A stretch of DNA of 64,000 nt from Tenacibaculum finnmarkense (GTDB lineage Bacteria > Bacteroidota > Bacteroidia > Flavobacteriales > Flavobacteriaceae): assembly GCF_900239185.1 (NCBI RefSeq), contig NZ_OENA01000038.1:186001-250000 (forward strand), in the 5' to 3' direction. Below, one piece after another: positions 48,517 through 57,030 of this stretch (its first letter is position 1; every line of letters begins with the position of its first letter). The translations under genes were made by a program, and so were the position numbers. A model generated the notes under the pieces. It did not search any database. It had not been told where the DNA came from and saw only the letters and a list, made by a program, of their open reading frames with translations.

Positions 48517-51384
48517 ATGTTAAAAAAATAATTAATAGGGATGTTTTTTATTTTTTGTAGCGTAATTACATACGCACAAATAGAAATAAAAGGAGGGGTT
48601 TACGATGAGTATCTAGAGCCTTTTTATAATGCTAAAATCACTATAAAAACAGAAAGTACTACTACTTTTACAGATGGTAAGTTTGCCTTGAAAACCTTGC
48701 GAAAATTACCGGTAACGCTAATAATTTCTGCTTTTGGTTATCAAACAGAAAAACGGATTATTAGAAGTTTAGATACGCCAATAAATATTATATTAAAAGA
48801 AAATTTATTACTAGATCAAATTGTTATTTCTGCATCTAGGGTTTCTGAAAAAATTATTGAATCACCAGTAACAATTGAAAGATTTGGTTTAACAGAGATT
48901 AAAAATACGTCTGCTAATTCTTTTTATAATGGCTTAGCAAATTTAAAAGGGGTACAATCTAGAGAAGGAGGTTATGGGTTTCAATCTATAAATACAAGAG
49001 GTTTTTCAGATTTTAGCAATTCTCGATTCGTCCAAATGATTGACGGTATGGATACCGCAGCACAGGCATTAAGTTTTAGTACAGGGAATTTTTCAGGAGT
49101 TTCAGAATTAGACATCCTTAGTGTTGAAATTTTACCAGGAGCATCTTCTGCATTATATGGAGCTAATGCTTATAATGGTTTGATGTTAATGAATACCAAG
49201 AATCCATTTGATTATACAGGAATTAGTAGCTTATTTAAAACAGGATATACCAGCCAAAAAGAAGGTGGAAATAATCCTTTTTATGACGCCTCTATACGAA
49301 TGGCGTATAAATTTAATGACTATTTTGCTGCGAAAGTAAATTTTAATTATTATGAAGCAGAAGAGTGGCATGCCAATGATTTAAGAAATAAGGAAATTAT
49401 TAGTCATGAAATAATTCCTGGTGATATCAGTTCGACAGTTAATTATGATGGTGTTAATACCTATGGAGATGAGATTTTTTTTGATTTGAGTCAATGGAAT
49501 GGTTATTTACAATATGATATGCCTGGTAGTGCCGAAATACCTTATGGAACATATTTAAGAAGAACAGGTTATAGTGAAAGCGAGCTTTTAAAAGATGATT
49601 TTAAAACCAATAATACCCGATTTTCAGGAGCATTACACTTTAGACCTTTTAAAGATGAGCGTTTAGAAATTGAATTATCTTCTAGGTTTTCTTTAAGAGA
49701 TAACCTTTTTCAAGGCACAAGTAGATTTGTACAGCGTAATTATTTTACAGAACAACATAAAATAGAAGTTAAAGGGAACGATTTTTATGTTAGAGGATAC
49801 TATACTGGAAATGACTCTGGTAATTCATACGATTTAACAAAAACTGGAATTGAGCTTAATCGTTATGCTGATGATTTTTATTATTGGGAACTTGAGTATT
49901 ATAACAAACATTATCTTGAAGGAAAAACAATAGCTAATACTAGAGCTTTAATAGATTTACATAGGTTAAAACCAAATACCAAATTATTTAATAAAGAGTT
50001 TAATAAAATTACATCAACATTAATTTCACAAGGTGGTAGTGCTTTATATGAAAAAAGTCATTATAAGCATTTAGATGGTAATTATAATTTTAAACGATTA
50101 TTGAATAACTAGGCTGATATTCAAGTAGGAGGTTCTTACAGGAATTATAATCCAAACTCTAAAGGAACACTTTTTAATGATGCTTTTGAAAAGATAGAAA
50201 TAGAAGAATATGGTTTTTATTCTCAAATTCAGAAAAAATTATTTAATGAGAGATTAAAAGTAACAACATCACTTCGTTATGATAAAGCAACTAATTTTGA
50301 TGGAAATTATTCACCAAAAATAGCCTTGAATTATGTTTTAGGTACTGATAAAAATCATGTGTTAAGAGCTTCTTATCAAACAGGTTTTAGAAACCCAACA
50401 GTTCAAGAACAATATATGTTTTTAAATCCATCAATTAAAACAACAATAGGAACTGTTAAGGCTAACTTAGATAGAATATCTTCTGAAAACTACACGCCAG
50501 TTTTTGATCCTACTTTAAATGACTACCAGACAAGAGTCGTAACTGGACAAGAAATACTAAATAATTCTGTATTAACTAGCACTGCGTTTAAAGCTGACGG
50601 TGATTATTCGAAGGCAATTAAATCTGATTATGGAGAGGTTCTTCCAGAGGTAGTTAAAACACTTGAATTAGGGTATAGAAGTATGTTTCGTTTAAATAAT
50701 AACACCAATTTTGATATCGATATTAACGGGTATTATAGTAAGCATGATAATTTTGTTTTTACACAAGATATAACAACCCTTAGCTTAGGAAAAGTCTATC
50801 CTTTCGGAAATAAAAAATTAACTCAACCAGAAATAGAAGCTCTTAATTACACACCTATTATAAACGACCAAGGTGTTGTGGTTTATGACGAAATGGCTTT
50901 TGTTTCTATAGCACAAGGGTTTTGTGAAGATTTTAGTATTATAACCAATAGTAAATCTAATGTTGATTCTTATGGTTTTGCTTTAGGGATGCATACTAAA
51001 TTATTCAAAAATTTTGATTTTGGAGTAAACTATAATTTTAATGATTATGAGTTTGAAGATAAAGATAACGGACAATTTGAACCTAATTTTAATACACCAA
51101 AACATGCTGTAAAAGTGCAGTTTGGAAATAGTAAACTTTTCAGAAATGTAGGGTTTAATATTAATGCTAGATGGTCGGATAAATATAAATGGGTTTCGAA
51201 ATTCGTAAAGGGTAATGTAGATGCAAGAACGGTAATTGATGCACAATTAAACTACCGTATTCCTTCGATGAAATCTAAACTTAAAATTGGAGGAACAAAT
51301 TTATTTGGTAAAGAATATTTTGTAGCACCAGGATCTGGTCAAATAGGGCAATTGTATTATATATCTTGGAGCATTAATAACTAA
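48517..51384 (+). pseudogene. TonB-dependent receptor, cassette copy 3, two in-frame stops
   Basis: Homologous to copy 2 over its whole length. The first ATG, 48517, is followed by TAA after four codons (48529-48531), inside the would-be signal peptide. A second ATG at 48541 could restart with a short signal (MFFIFCSVITYAQ). At 50110-50112 an in-frame TAG replaces the Trp codon of copy 2 (LLNNWGDVQVGG, here LLNN-stop-ADIQVGG). The frame then stays open to 51384, ending LYYISWSINN. The open 3' part and the conserved motifs LPGASSALYGANAYNGLM and FGKEYFVAPGSGQIG point to recent decay. Confidence 0.85.
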
Positions 51385-51410
51385 GTTATTTTATATATAT
51401 TAAGCACACA

Positions 51411-51448
51411 AAAAACCTGAATAATATTTTATTCAGGTTTTTTTTTGG
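51411..51448 (+). terminator. Terminator after cassette 3
   Basis: AAAACCTGAATA pairs with TATTCAGGTTTT around a 6-nt loop and is followed by a T run, about 27 bp after the last receptor stop. Confidence 0.85.
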
Positions 51449-51468
51449 TTATTAATATGTTGTACCGA

Positions 51469-51510
51469 TTTTGTTGTTGGTGTTTTGTTGTTGGTGTTTT
51501 GTTGTTGGTA
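51469..51510. repeat. Three tandem copies of a 14-bp unit
   Basis: TTTTGTTGTTGGTG is repeated three times (the last copy ends GGTA) and runs into the palindrome at 51508. Intergenic, no coding role. Confidence 0.85.
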
Positions 51511-51535
51511 GAGACGCAATGCATTGCGTCTCTAC
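51508..51535. repeat. 28-bp perfect palindrome
   Basis: GTAGAGACGCAATG followed by its exact reverse complement. There is no T run, so it is not a terminator. GTAGAGACGC-type palindromes are known to me as dispersed repeats in cyanobacteria and Bacteroidota, though I cannot search here. Confidence 0.8.
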
Positions 51536-51574
51536 GATGTTCTGCTCAGGAAAATGATGCTGAATCGTTAAACA

Positions 51575-51611
51575 AAAAAATGAGCCCGATTAGATATCGA
51601 GCTCATTTTTA
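51575..51611 (-). terminator. Terminator of purF
   Basis: On the minus strand AAAATGAGCTCGAT pairs with ATCGGGCTCATTTT (one G-T-type mismatch) and a T run follows, 27 bp after the purF stop. Confidence 0.8.
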
Positions 51612-51637
51612 TAAATAGGTTATTTTTATTTTTTTAC

Positions 51638-53536
51638 TTAATAAGCTCTTTCGTCATTTCCTTCATAGAAGTTAATAAACGCTTGGTTTACCACTCTGTT
51701 TCCACCATCGGTAGGATAATCACCTGTAAAATACCAATCACCTAAATTATCAGGACAGGCTTTGTGTAAGCTTTCAACGTTTTGGAAAATTACTTCAATA
51801 TTAGAAGAAATATCCGCAGTTTTTAACATCTGAGCAATTTTAGCCGAAATTTGTTCATCGGTAAAAGGAGCATATACCTCTTTTACATAATTTACAACAT
51901 CTTTATCTTGGCTAACCTGTTGCTTTTTACATTTGGCATATACGCTATCAATAATACCATACTGATCGGTTTCTTTTAACAATTCTAATGCCGCTTTAAA
52001 GGCGATAAAATCATTAATTTTTGCCATATCAATACCATAACAATCAGGGTAACGAATTTGAGGAGCCGAAGAAACTACTACAATTTTCTTTGGATTTAAT
52101 CTATCTAATATTTTAATGATACTTTTCTTTAAAGTCGTACCACGAACAATACTATCGTCAATAATTACCAAGTTATCGGTTGGTTTTACAACGCCATAAG
52201 TAACATCGTAAACATGGGCTACTAAGTCATCTCTACTGCTATCATCAGTAATAAAAGTTCTTAATTTTGCATCTTTAATAGCTATTTTTTCAAAACGAGG
52301 TCTTTTAGAAAGAATATCGGTTACTTTTTCTTTCGATAATTTTCCGCCACCTGCTAAAATAGCTGCTGTTTTTTGCTGATTTAACACATCTTCGGCAGCT
52401 TCCATCATTCCAAAAAATGAAGTTTCTGCGGTGTTAGGAATGTATGAGAAAACAGCATTTTCAATATCGTTATCAATCGATTTTAAAACCTCAGGAAATA
52501 CATATTTTCCTAAGTTTTTACGTTCGGTGTAAATATCGGCATCGCTTCCTCTTGAAAAATAAATACGCTCAAAAGAACAGGCTTTTTTAACACGTTGTTC
52601 TAAAACAGGCGCCATAGAAGTTTCACCACTTTTTTTAATAATTAGTGCATGACCTCTATCAATTTCTTTGATTTCGTTAATATCAACATTAAATACCGTT
52701 TGAATTGCAGGACGCTCTGAGGCTACCACTACAACTTCATCATCTTGATAATAAAATGCAGGACGAATCGCCGAAGGATCTCTTAAAACAAAAGCATCAC
52801 CGTGTCCTAATAAACCAGCCATAGCGTAACCACCATCCCAGTTTTTTGCTGAACGTTGTAAAATTCGTTGGATATCTAAATGCTCTTCAATAAAAGGAGA
52901 GGCATCTTTTTTACTAAATCCAGCTTCTTTTGCTTTTACATATAAATCAGAAACTTCATCTTCTAAGAAATGACCGATTTTTTCCATTACTGTAACGGTA
53001 TCGGTAGCTTCTTTAGGATGCTGTCCTAAATCAATTAAATCATTTAAAAGTTGCTTCGAATTGGTCATGTTAAAGTTACCTGCAACAAGTAAACTTTGAT
53101 GCCTCCAATTACTTTGACGTAAAAAAGGATGTACATTTTCGATAGAATTACCACCAAAAGTACCGTAACGAACATGCCCTAAAAATAAGTTACCTAAATA
53201 AGGAACATTATTTTGTAGCCATTCGGTGTCGTTTACTTTTTCAGGGTTTTCTTCAAAAACGCCGCTAATACGGTTGTTGATTTTTCCGAAAATATCTTTA
53301 ATTGGTTGCGATTGATTAGAACGAATTCTGCTAATATATCTCGTTCCTGGTGCTACATCAAATTTAATACTAGCAAAACCCGCACCATCTTGCCCACGAT
53401 TGTGCTGTTTTTCCATTAATAAATACATTTTATTTACCCCGTATAAAGCGGTTCCGTACTTATCTTTATAATATTGTAATGGTTTTAATAATCGAACCAT
53501 TGCAATACCGCACTCATGTTTAATAGCGTCACTCAT
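51638..53536 (-). CDS. purF: Amidophosphoribosyltransferase
   Basis: A 632-residue glutamine PRPP amidotransferase, first committed step of purine synthesis. A short propeptide (MSDAIKHE) precedes the nucleophile C9 in HECGIAMVRL. The glutaminase domain includes NRGQDGAGFAS, GHVRYGTFGG and GNFNMTN. The phosphoribosyltransferase domain has the PRPP loop VIIDDSIVRGTTLKKSII. It is longer than the E. coli enzyme (about 505 residues), as in other Bacteroidota, with extra C-terminal sequence. The start ATG is at 53536. The neighbouring PfkB kinase lies upstream, separated by a terminator. Confidence 0.94.
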   Translation of the reverse strand: MSDAIKHECGIAMVRLLKPLQYYKDKYGTALYGVNKMYLLMEKQHNRGQDGAGFASIKFDVAPGTRYISRIRSNQSQPIKDIFGKINNRISGVFEENPEKVNDTEWLQNNVPYLGNLFLGHVRYGTFGGNSIENVHPFLRQSNWRHQSLLVAGNFNMTNSKQLLNDLIDLGQHPKEATDTVTVMEKIGHFLEDEVSDLYVKAKEAGFSKKDASPFIEEHLDIQRILQRSAKNWDGGYAMAGLLGHGDAFVLRDPSAIRPAFYYQDDEVVVVASERPAIQTVFNVDINEIKEIDRGHALIIKKSGETSMAPVLEQRVKKACSFERIYFSRGSDADIYTERKNLGKYVFPEVLKSIDNDIENAVFSYIPNTAETSFFGMMEAAEDVLNQQKTAAILAGGGKLSKEKVTDILSKRPRFEKIAIKDAKLRTFITDDSSRDDLVAHVYDVTYGVVKPTDNLVIIDDSIVRGTTLKKSIIKILDRLNPKKIVVVSSAPQIRYPDCYGIDMAKINDFIAFKAALELLKETDQYGIIDSVYAKCKKQQVSQDKDVVNYVKEVYAPFTDEQISAKIAQMLKTADISSNIEVIFQNVESLHKACPDNLGDWYFTGDYPTDGGNRVVNQAFINFYEGNDERAY

Positions 53537-53605
53537 TTTGAAAAAATATTTAATAGTGTGTTGTTGTTGTTCTTGTTATTCTTGTTGTTGTATGTTTTAT
53601 GCTAT

Positions 53606-53640
53606 AAAAAAAATCCGCAGCAAAAAGCGCGGATTTTTAA
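53606..53640 (-). terminator. Terminator of the PfkB kinase gene
   Basis: On the minus strand AAAAATCCGC pairs with GCGGATTTTT around a GCTTTTTGCT loop, followed by a T run. It starts right at the kinase stop codon and ends before purF. Confidence 0.82.
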
Positions 53641-53641
53641 G

Positions 53642-54568
53642 TTATGATAGTTTTATATCAAATTGTGTCAATTCTTTAAAAGCTTGTAAGCGTGTTAGCA
53701 CTTCTTCTTTTGTAAGATTTTCCATTCGTTGTGTTCCAAATTTTTCAACACAAAAGGACGCTAAATTAGAACCGTAGATAATTCCGTTTTTCATGTTGTC
53801 AAACGAAATGTCTTCAGTTTTTGCTAGATATCCACAAAAACCTCCTGCAAAAGTATCTCCTGCTCCTGTTGGATCAAATACTTCGGCTAACGGTAATGCT
53901 GGCGCAAAGAACATTTTTCCTTCACTAAATAATAAAGCACCGTGTTCTCCTTTTTTAATGATTACATATTTAGGACCCATTTCATGAATTTTCTTCGCAG
54001 CATTTACTAACGAATATTCTCCACTTAATTGACGCGCCTCTTCGTCATTAATAGTAACAACATCTACACGTTTTAAAACGGTGTGTAAATCATCTAAAGC
54101 GATGTCCATCCAAAAGTTCATCGTATCTAATACTACTAATTTTGGCTTTTCAGTCATCTGATCTAAAACAGATGCTTGTGTTAAGGGGTGTAAGTTTCCT
54201 AACATTACAATACCTGCATCTTTAAATGCTTCAGGAACTACAGGGGTAAAATGTTCTAATACATTTAATTCTGTAATTAGGGTATCGCGTGAATTCATAT
54301 CGTTATGATATTTACCACTCCAAAAGAAAGTTTTACCTTCTTTTACAACTTCAATACCATCGGTATTAATTCCTTTACTGTTCATCATATCTAAATATGA
54401 TTGAGGGAAATCTCCTCCAACAACAGAAACAACTCCGGTTTTAACTCCAAAATTAGAAGCTGCCAAACCTACGTAAGTTCCTGAACCTCCTAATATTTTA
54501 TCTGTTTTACCAAAAGGTGTTTCAATAGCGTCAAATGCTACGGTACCAACTGCTAATAATTTGCTCAT
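53642..54568 (-). CDS. PfkB family carbohydrate/nucleoside kinase
   Basis: A 308-residue ribokinase-fold kinase. The N-terminal motif LGGSGTYVGLAASNFG (about 27-42) binds the sugar. The C-terminal signature DPTGAGDTFAGGFCGYL holds the catalytic Asp and anion hole. The substrate is uncertain: flavobacterial relatives are labelled sugar kinase or adenosine kinase. Its position beside purF makes a nucleoside or ribose substrate plausible, but this is inference. Its promoter is divergent from that of the sufE operon. Confidence 0.88.
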   Translation of the reverse strand: MSKLLAVGTVAFDAIETPFGKTDKILGGSGTYVGLAASNFGVKTGVVSVVGGDFPQSYLDMMNSKGINTDGIEVVKEGKTFFWSGKYHNDMNSRDTLITELNVLEHFTPVVPEAFKDAGIVMLGNLHPLTQASVLDQMTEKPKLVVLDTMNFWMDIALDDLHTVLKRVDVVTINDEEARQLSGEYSLVNAAKKIHEMGPKYVIIKKGEHGALLFSEGKMFFAPALPLAEVFDPTGAGDTFAGGFCGYLAKTEDISFDNMKNGIIYGSNLASFCVEKFGTQRMENLTKEEVLTRLQAFKELTQFDIKLS

Positions 54569-54625
54569 TTCTTGTTTTTTTACTGTAATTTTGCACTTTT
54601 AACAAAGTGTCACAGTGCAAAAATA
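54561..54625. promoter_or_regulatory. Divergent promoters for the PfkB kinase and sufE
   Basis: Plus strand: TTG at 54561-54563, 22-bp spacer, TAATTTTG at 54586-54593. Minus strand: TATTTTTG (complement at 54618-54625). The two -7 boxes share a 9-bp inverted repeat TTTTGCACT / AGTGCAAAA (54589-54597 and 54614-54622). Confidence 0.5.
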
Positions 54626-54635
54626 GTTTTAAAAA

Positions 54636-55061
54636 ATGACTATCAAAGAAATACAAGAAGAAATTATTGACGAGTTCTCTATGTTTGATGACTGGATGGA
54701 GCGTTACGAATATATCATTGACTTAGGAAAATCATTACCTATAATAAAGGACACTTTTAAGTTAGATGAAAATTTAATTAAAGGATGTCAGTCAAAAGTT
54801 TGGTTATATTCAGAGTTATCTGGCGACAGTATTCTGTTTACTGCCGATAGCGATGCTATTTTAACCAAAGGAATTGTAGCCCTATTATTAAGAGTTTATT
54901 CTAATCAAACACCACAAGCAATTTTAGCTGCAAAAACTGATTTTATAGATGAAATTGGTTTAAAAGAACATTTAAGCCCAACCCGTGCAAATGGTTTAGT
55001 TTCTATGATTAAGCAGATAAAAATGTATGCAATAGCGCAACAATCAAAATTGACAACCTAA
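54636..55061 (+). CDS. sufE: SufE family cysteine desulfuration protein
   Basis: A 141-residue SufE-fold protein. It begins MTIKEIQEEIIDEF, has the YEYIIDLGKSLP helix and the active-site loop LIKGCQSKVWLYSEL (about 48-62), where the cysteine accepts sulfur from the SufS desulfurase. It closes with a helical region including LSPTRANGLVSMIKQI. It works in cytosolic Fe-S cluster assembly. Two further genes follow at short spacing (a DUF59 protein and DUF2480), forming an accessory SUF operon separate from any sufBCDS core. Confidence 0.92.
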   Translation: MTIKEIQEEIIDEFSMFDDWMERYEYIIDLGKSLPIIKDTFKLDENLIKGCQSKVWLYSELSGDSILFTADSDAILTKGIVALLLRVYSNQTPQAILAAKTDFIDEIGLKEHLSPTRANGLVSMIKQIKMYAIAQQSKLTT

Positions 55062-55100
55062 ATTAATAGTCAAAATTAACAACGAAAAGAAGTAGGAAAG

Positions 55101-55421
55101 ATGACAGATAAACAACTAGACGAATTAGGAGATAAAATAGTAGGTGTTTTAAAAACAATTTACGATCCTGAAATTCCAGTAGATATATATGAGTTAGGTT
55201 TAATTTATGATGTATTCGTGTCGGAAGAAAACGATGCTAAAATTTTAATGACCTTAACTTCGCCAAATTGCCCGGTAGCAGAAAGTTTACCTGTTGATAT
55301 TGAAAATAAAGTAAAATCATTAGAAGAAATTAACAACTGCGAGGTTGAAATTACTTTTGATCCTACTTGGACAAATGAAATGATGAGTGAAGAAGCGAAG
55401 TTAGAACTTGGAATGCTATAA
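55101..55421 (+). CDS. DUF59/MIP18 family Fe-S assembly protein
   Basis: A 106-residue protein of the DUF59 family. Family segments are TIYDPEIPVDIYELGLIYDV (about 18-37) and LTSPNCPVAESLP with the conserved Cys, followed by EVEITFDPTWTNEMMSEEA. Such proteins (SufT/PaaD/MIP18-like) help mature Fe-S proteins. It lies 39 bp after sufE and 2 bp before the DUF2480 gene. In Bacteroidota it is often annotated as a SUF-system assembly protein, which fits the context. Confidence 0.92.
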   Translation: MTDKQLDELGDKIVGVLKTIYDPEIPVDIYELGLIYDVFVSEENDAKILMTLTSPNCPVAESLPVDIENKVKSLEEINNCEVEITFDPTWTNEMMSEEAKLELGML

Positions 55422-55423
55422 AA

Positions 55424-55930
55424 ATGGCAGCACAAATTATAAATAAAGTAGCAAACAGTCAATTAACAACCATCGATCTTGAAGATTTTTATCCAAAGGG
55501 AAATCGTATTGTTTTTGATATTAAAGATTGGTTGTATGAAGAATTAATTCTTCGTGAAAAAGACTTCCGAGAACAAGTTAAAAATCATAATTGGTCGCAA
55601 TATGAGGGAACTTTTGTTGCTTTGAGTTGTTCGGTGGATGCAGTAATTCCTTCTTGGGCATATCTTTTATTAACAACAAAGTTAACCGAATTTGCTAAAA
55701 AAGTAGTAGTAGGAAATTTAGAATTACTAGAAACGGTGCTTTTTAATGATATTATTACTAATTTAAATATCACAGAATATCAAGATAAAAGATTAATAAT
55801 AAAAGGCTGTTCTAATAAACCAATACCACAAAGTGCTTATACACTGCTGGTAAGCAAAATTCAGCCAATTTGTAAAAGTATTATGTTTGGGGAAGCCTGT
55901 TCAACGGTGCCTTTATTTAAAAAAAAATAA
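55424..55930 (+). CDS. DUF2480 family protein
   Basis: A 168-residue cytosolic protein matching the DUF2480 pattern: INKVANSQLTTIDLEDFYP, then FDIKDWLYEELILREKDFRE, then WAYLLLTTKL and KGCSNKPIPQSAYTLLVSK. It contains several cysteines (in ALSCSVDAV, KGCSNK, PICKSIMFGEACSTVP) that could bind a metal or cluster. It is coupled to the DUF59 gene (start 2 bp after its stop) in a SufE operon, so a role in Fe-S assembly is inferred. No direct functional data known to me. Confidence 0.88.
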   Translation: MAAQIINKVANSQLTTIDLEDFYPKGNRIVFDIKDWLYEELILREKDFREQVKNHNWSQYEGTFVALSCSVDAVIPSWAYLLLTTKLTEFAKKVVVGNLELLETVLFNDIITNLNITEYQDKRLIIKGCSNKPIPQSAYTLLVSKIQPICKSIMFGEACSTVPLFKKK

Positions 55931-56014
55931 GTGCATAAAGAGTGACTTTTATAAAATAATATTGTCTAATAAAAAGCGTAGTTTTACGCTCTTAAAAATT
56001 ATAAAATTAACAGT

Positions 56015-56929
56015 ATGAAAAAAATTGTTTTAACATTCGCATTTGTATGCGCTATTGCTTCTTTAAAAGCACAAACAGTTGAAGAATTAAAAAAAGACCT
56101 TACAGATAAAAAAGGTGAAATAAGTAAATTACAAGGTGAAGCAAGTGCTTTACAATCTAAAATTGATGCTTTTCCAGGATGGAAATTTGGTGCATTTGGT
56201 ACTATTGGAGCAAATTTTTCAGGTTTTGATAAATGGTATTCTAACGCAGTTCCTAATTCATCAGCAGGAAATGTAGGTATCACTGCAAATGGTTTTGCTA
56301 ATTTAGATACTGATAAATATTTTTGGAGAAATTCAGGAAATATCAATTTAGGATGGGTTAAATTAGATGATAAAAACAACGCTACTGACGATACTGATTT
56401 TCAGGGAACTACCGATGTTTTTACTATAACTTCTTTATTTGGTTATAAATTAACGAAAACAGTAGCTGCATCAACATTAGTTGAATACAGAACATCTTTA
56501 ATTAAAAACTTTAACGATCCAGGATATTTAGATTTTGGACTAGGGCTTACCTGGATTCCTATGCCAGAATTAGTGGTAGTTGCACATCCATTAAACTACA
56601 ACTATGTATTTAGTAAATCAGGATCAAACTTTGATTCATCATTAGGAGCTAAAATAGTAGCAGAATACAACAAGAAAATTGGTAACTTTAAATTCAGATC
56701 TAACTTATCAACTTTCCAAAGCTATAAATCAGCAGATTTATCAAACGCAACTTGGGTTAATTCACTTGGTTTTAATATCTGGAAAGGTATTGGAGTAGGA
56801 ATTGAGTCTGGTTTAAGAGCTAATAAACAAGAAGCATTTAATTCAGAATTAACAAATTACCCTTCTTTAGCAGCAACCCCAGGAAAAATACAATCTTACT
56901 GGTTAGCAGGTTTAAGCTACGGTTTCTAA
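56015..56929 (+). CDS. DUF3078 domain-containing outer-membrane protein
   Basis: A 304-residue exported protein. The signal peptide ends ASLKAQ (about residue 20). A short coiled-coil follows (VEELKKDLTDKKGEISKLQG, residues 22-41), then a DUF3078-type beta-rich domain (FPGWKFGAFGTIGANFSGF, then WRNSGNINLGWVKLDDK) with alternating strands to the C-terminal GLSYGF. That final Phe and strand pattern suggest a small outer-membrane barrel. Role unknown. A strong terminator follows. Confidence 0.85.
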   Translation: MKKIVLTFAFVCAIASLKAQTVEELKKDLTDKKGEISKLQGEASALQSKIDAFPGWKFGAFGTIGANFSGFDKWYSNAVPNSSAGNVGITANGFANLDTDKYFWRNSGNINLGWVKLDDKNNATDDTDFQGTTDVFTITSLFGYKLTKTVAASTLVEYRTSLIKNFNDPGYLDFGLGLTWIPMPELVVVAHPLNYNYVFSKSGSNFDSSLGAKIVAEYNKKIGNFKFRSNLSTFQSYKSADLSNATWVNSLGFNIWKGIGVGIESGLRANKQEAFNSELTNYPSLAATPGKIQSYWLAGLSYGF

Positions 56930-56961
56930 ATAAAAAGAGTATTATTATAATATAATTATAA

Positions 56962-56998
56962 GAAACCTCAAGCAGTAATGTTTGAGGTTTTCTTTTTT
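56962..56998 (+). terminator. Terminator of the DUF3078 gene
   Basis: GAAACCTCAA pairs with TTGAGGTTTT-type sequence around a 10-nt loop, then a T run, about 33 bp after the stop. Confidence 0.85.
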
Positions 56999-57030
56999 AC
57001 GTATTTTAGCTAAAAATAAAATTAAATTAA

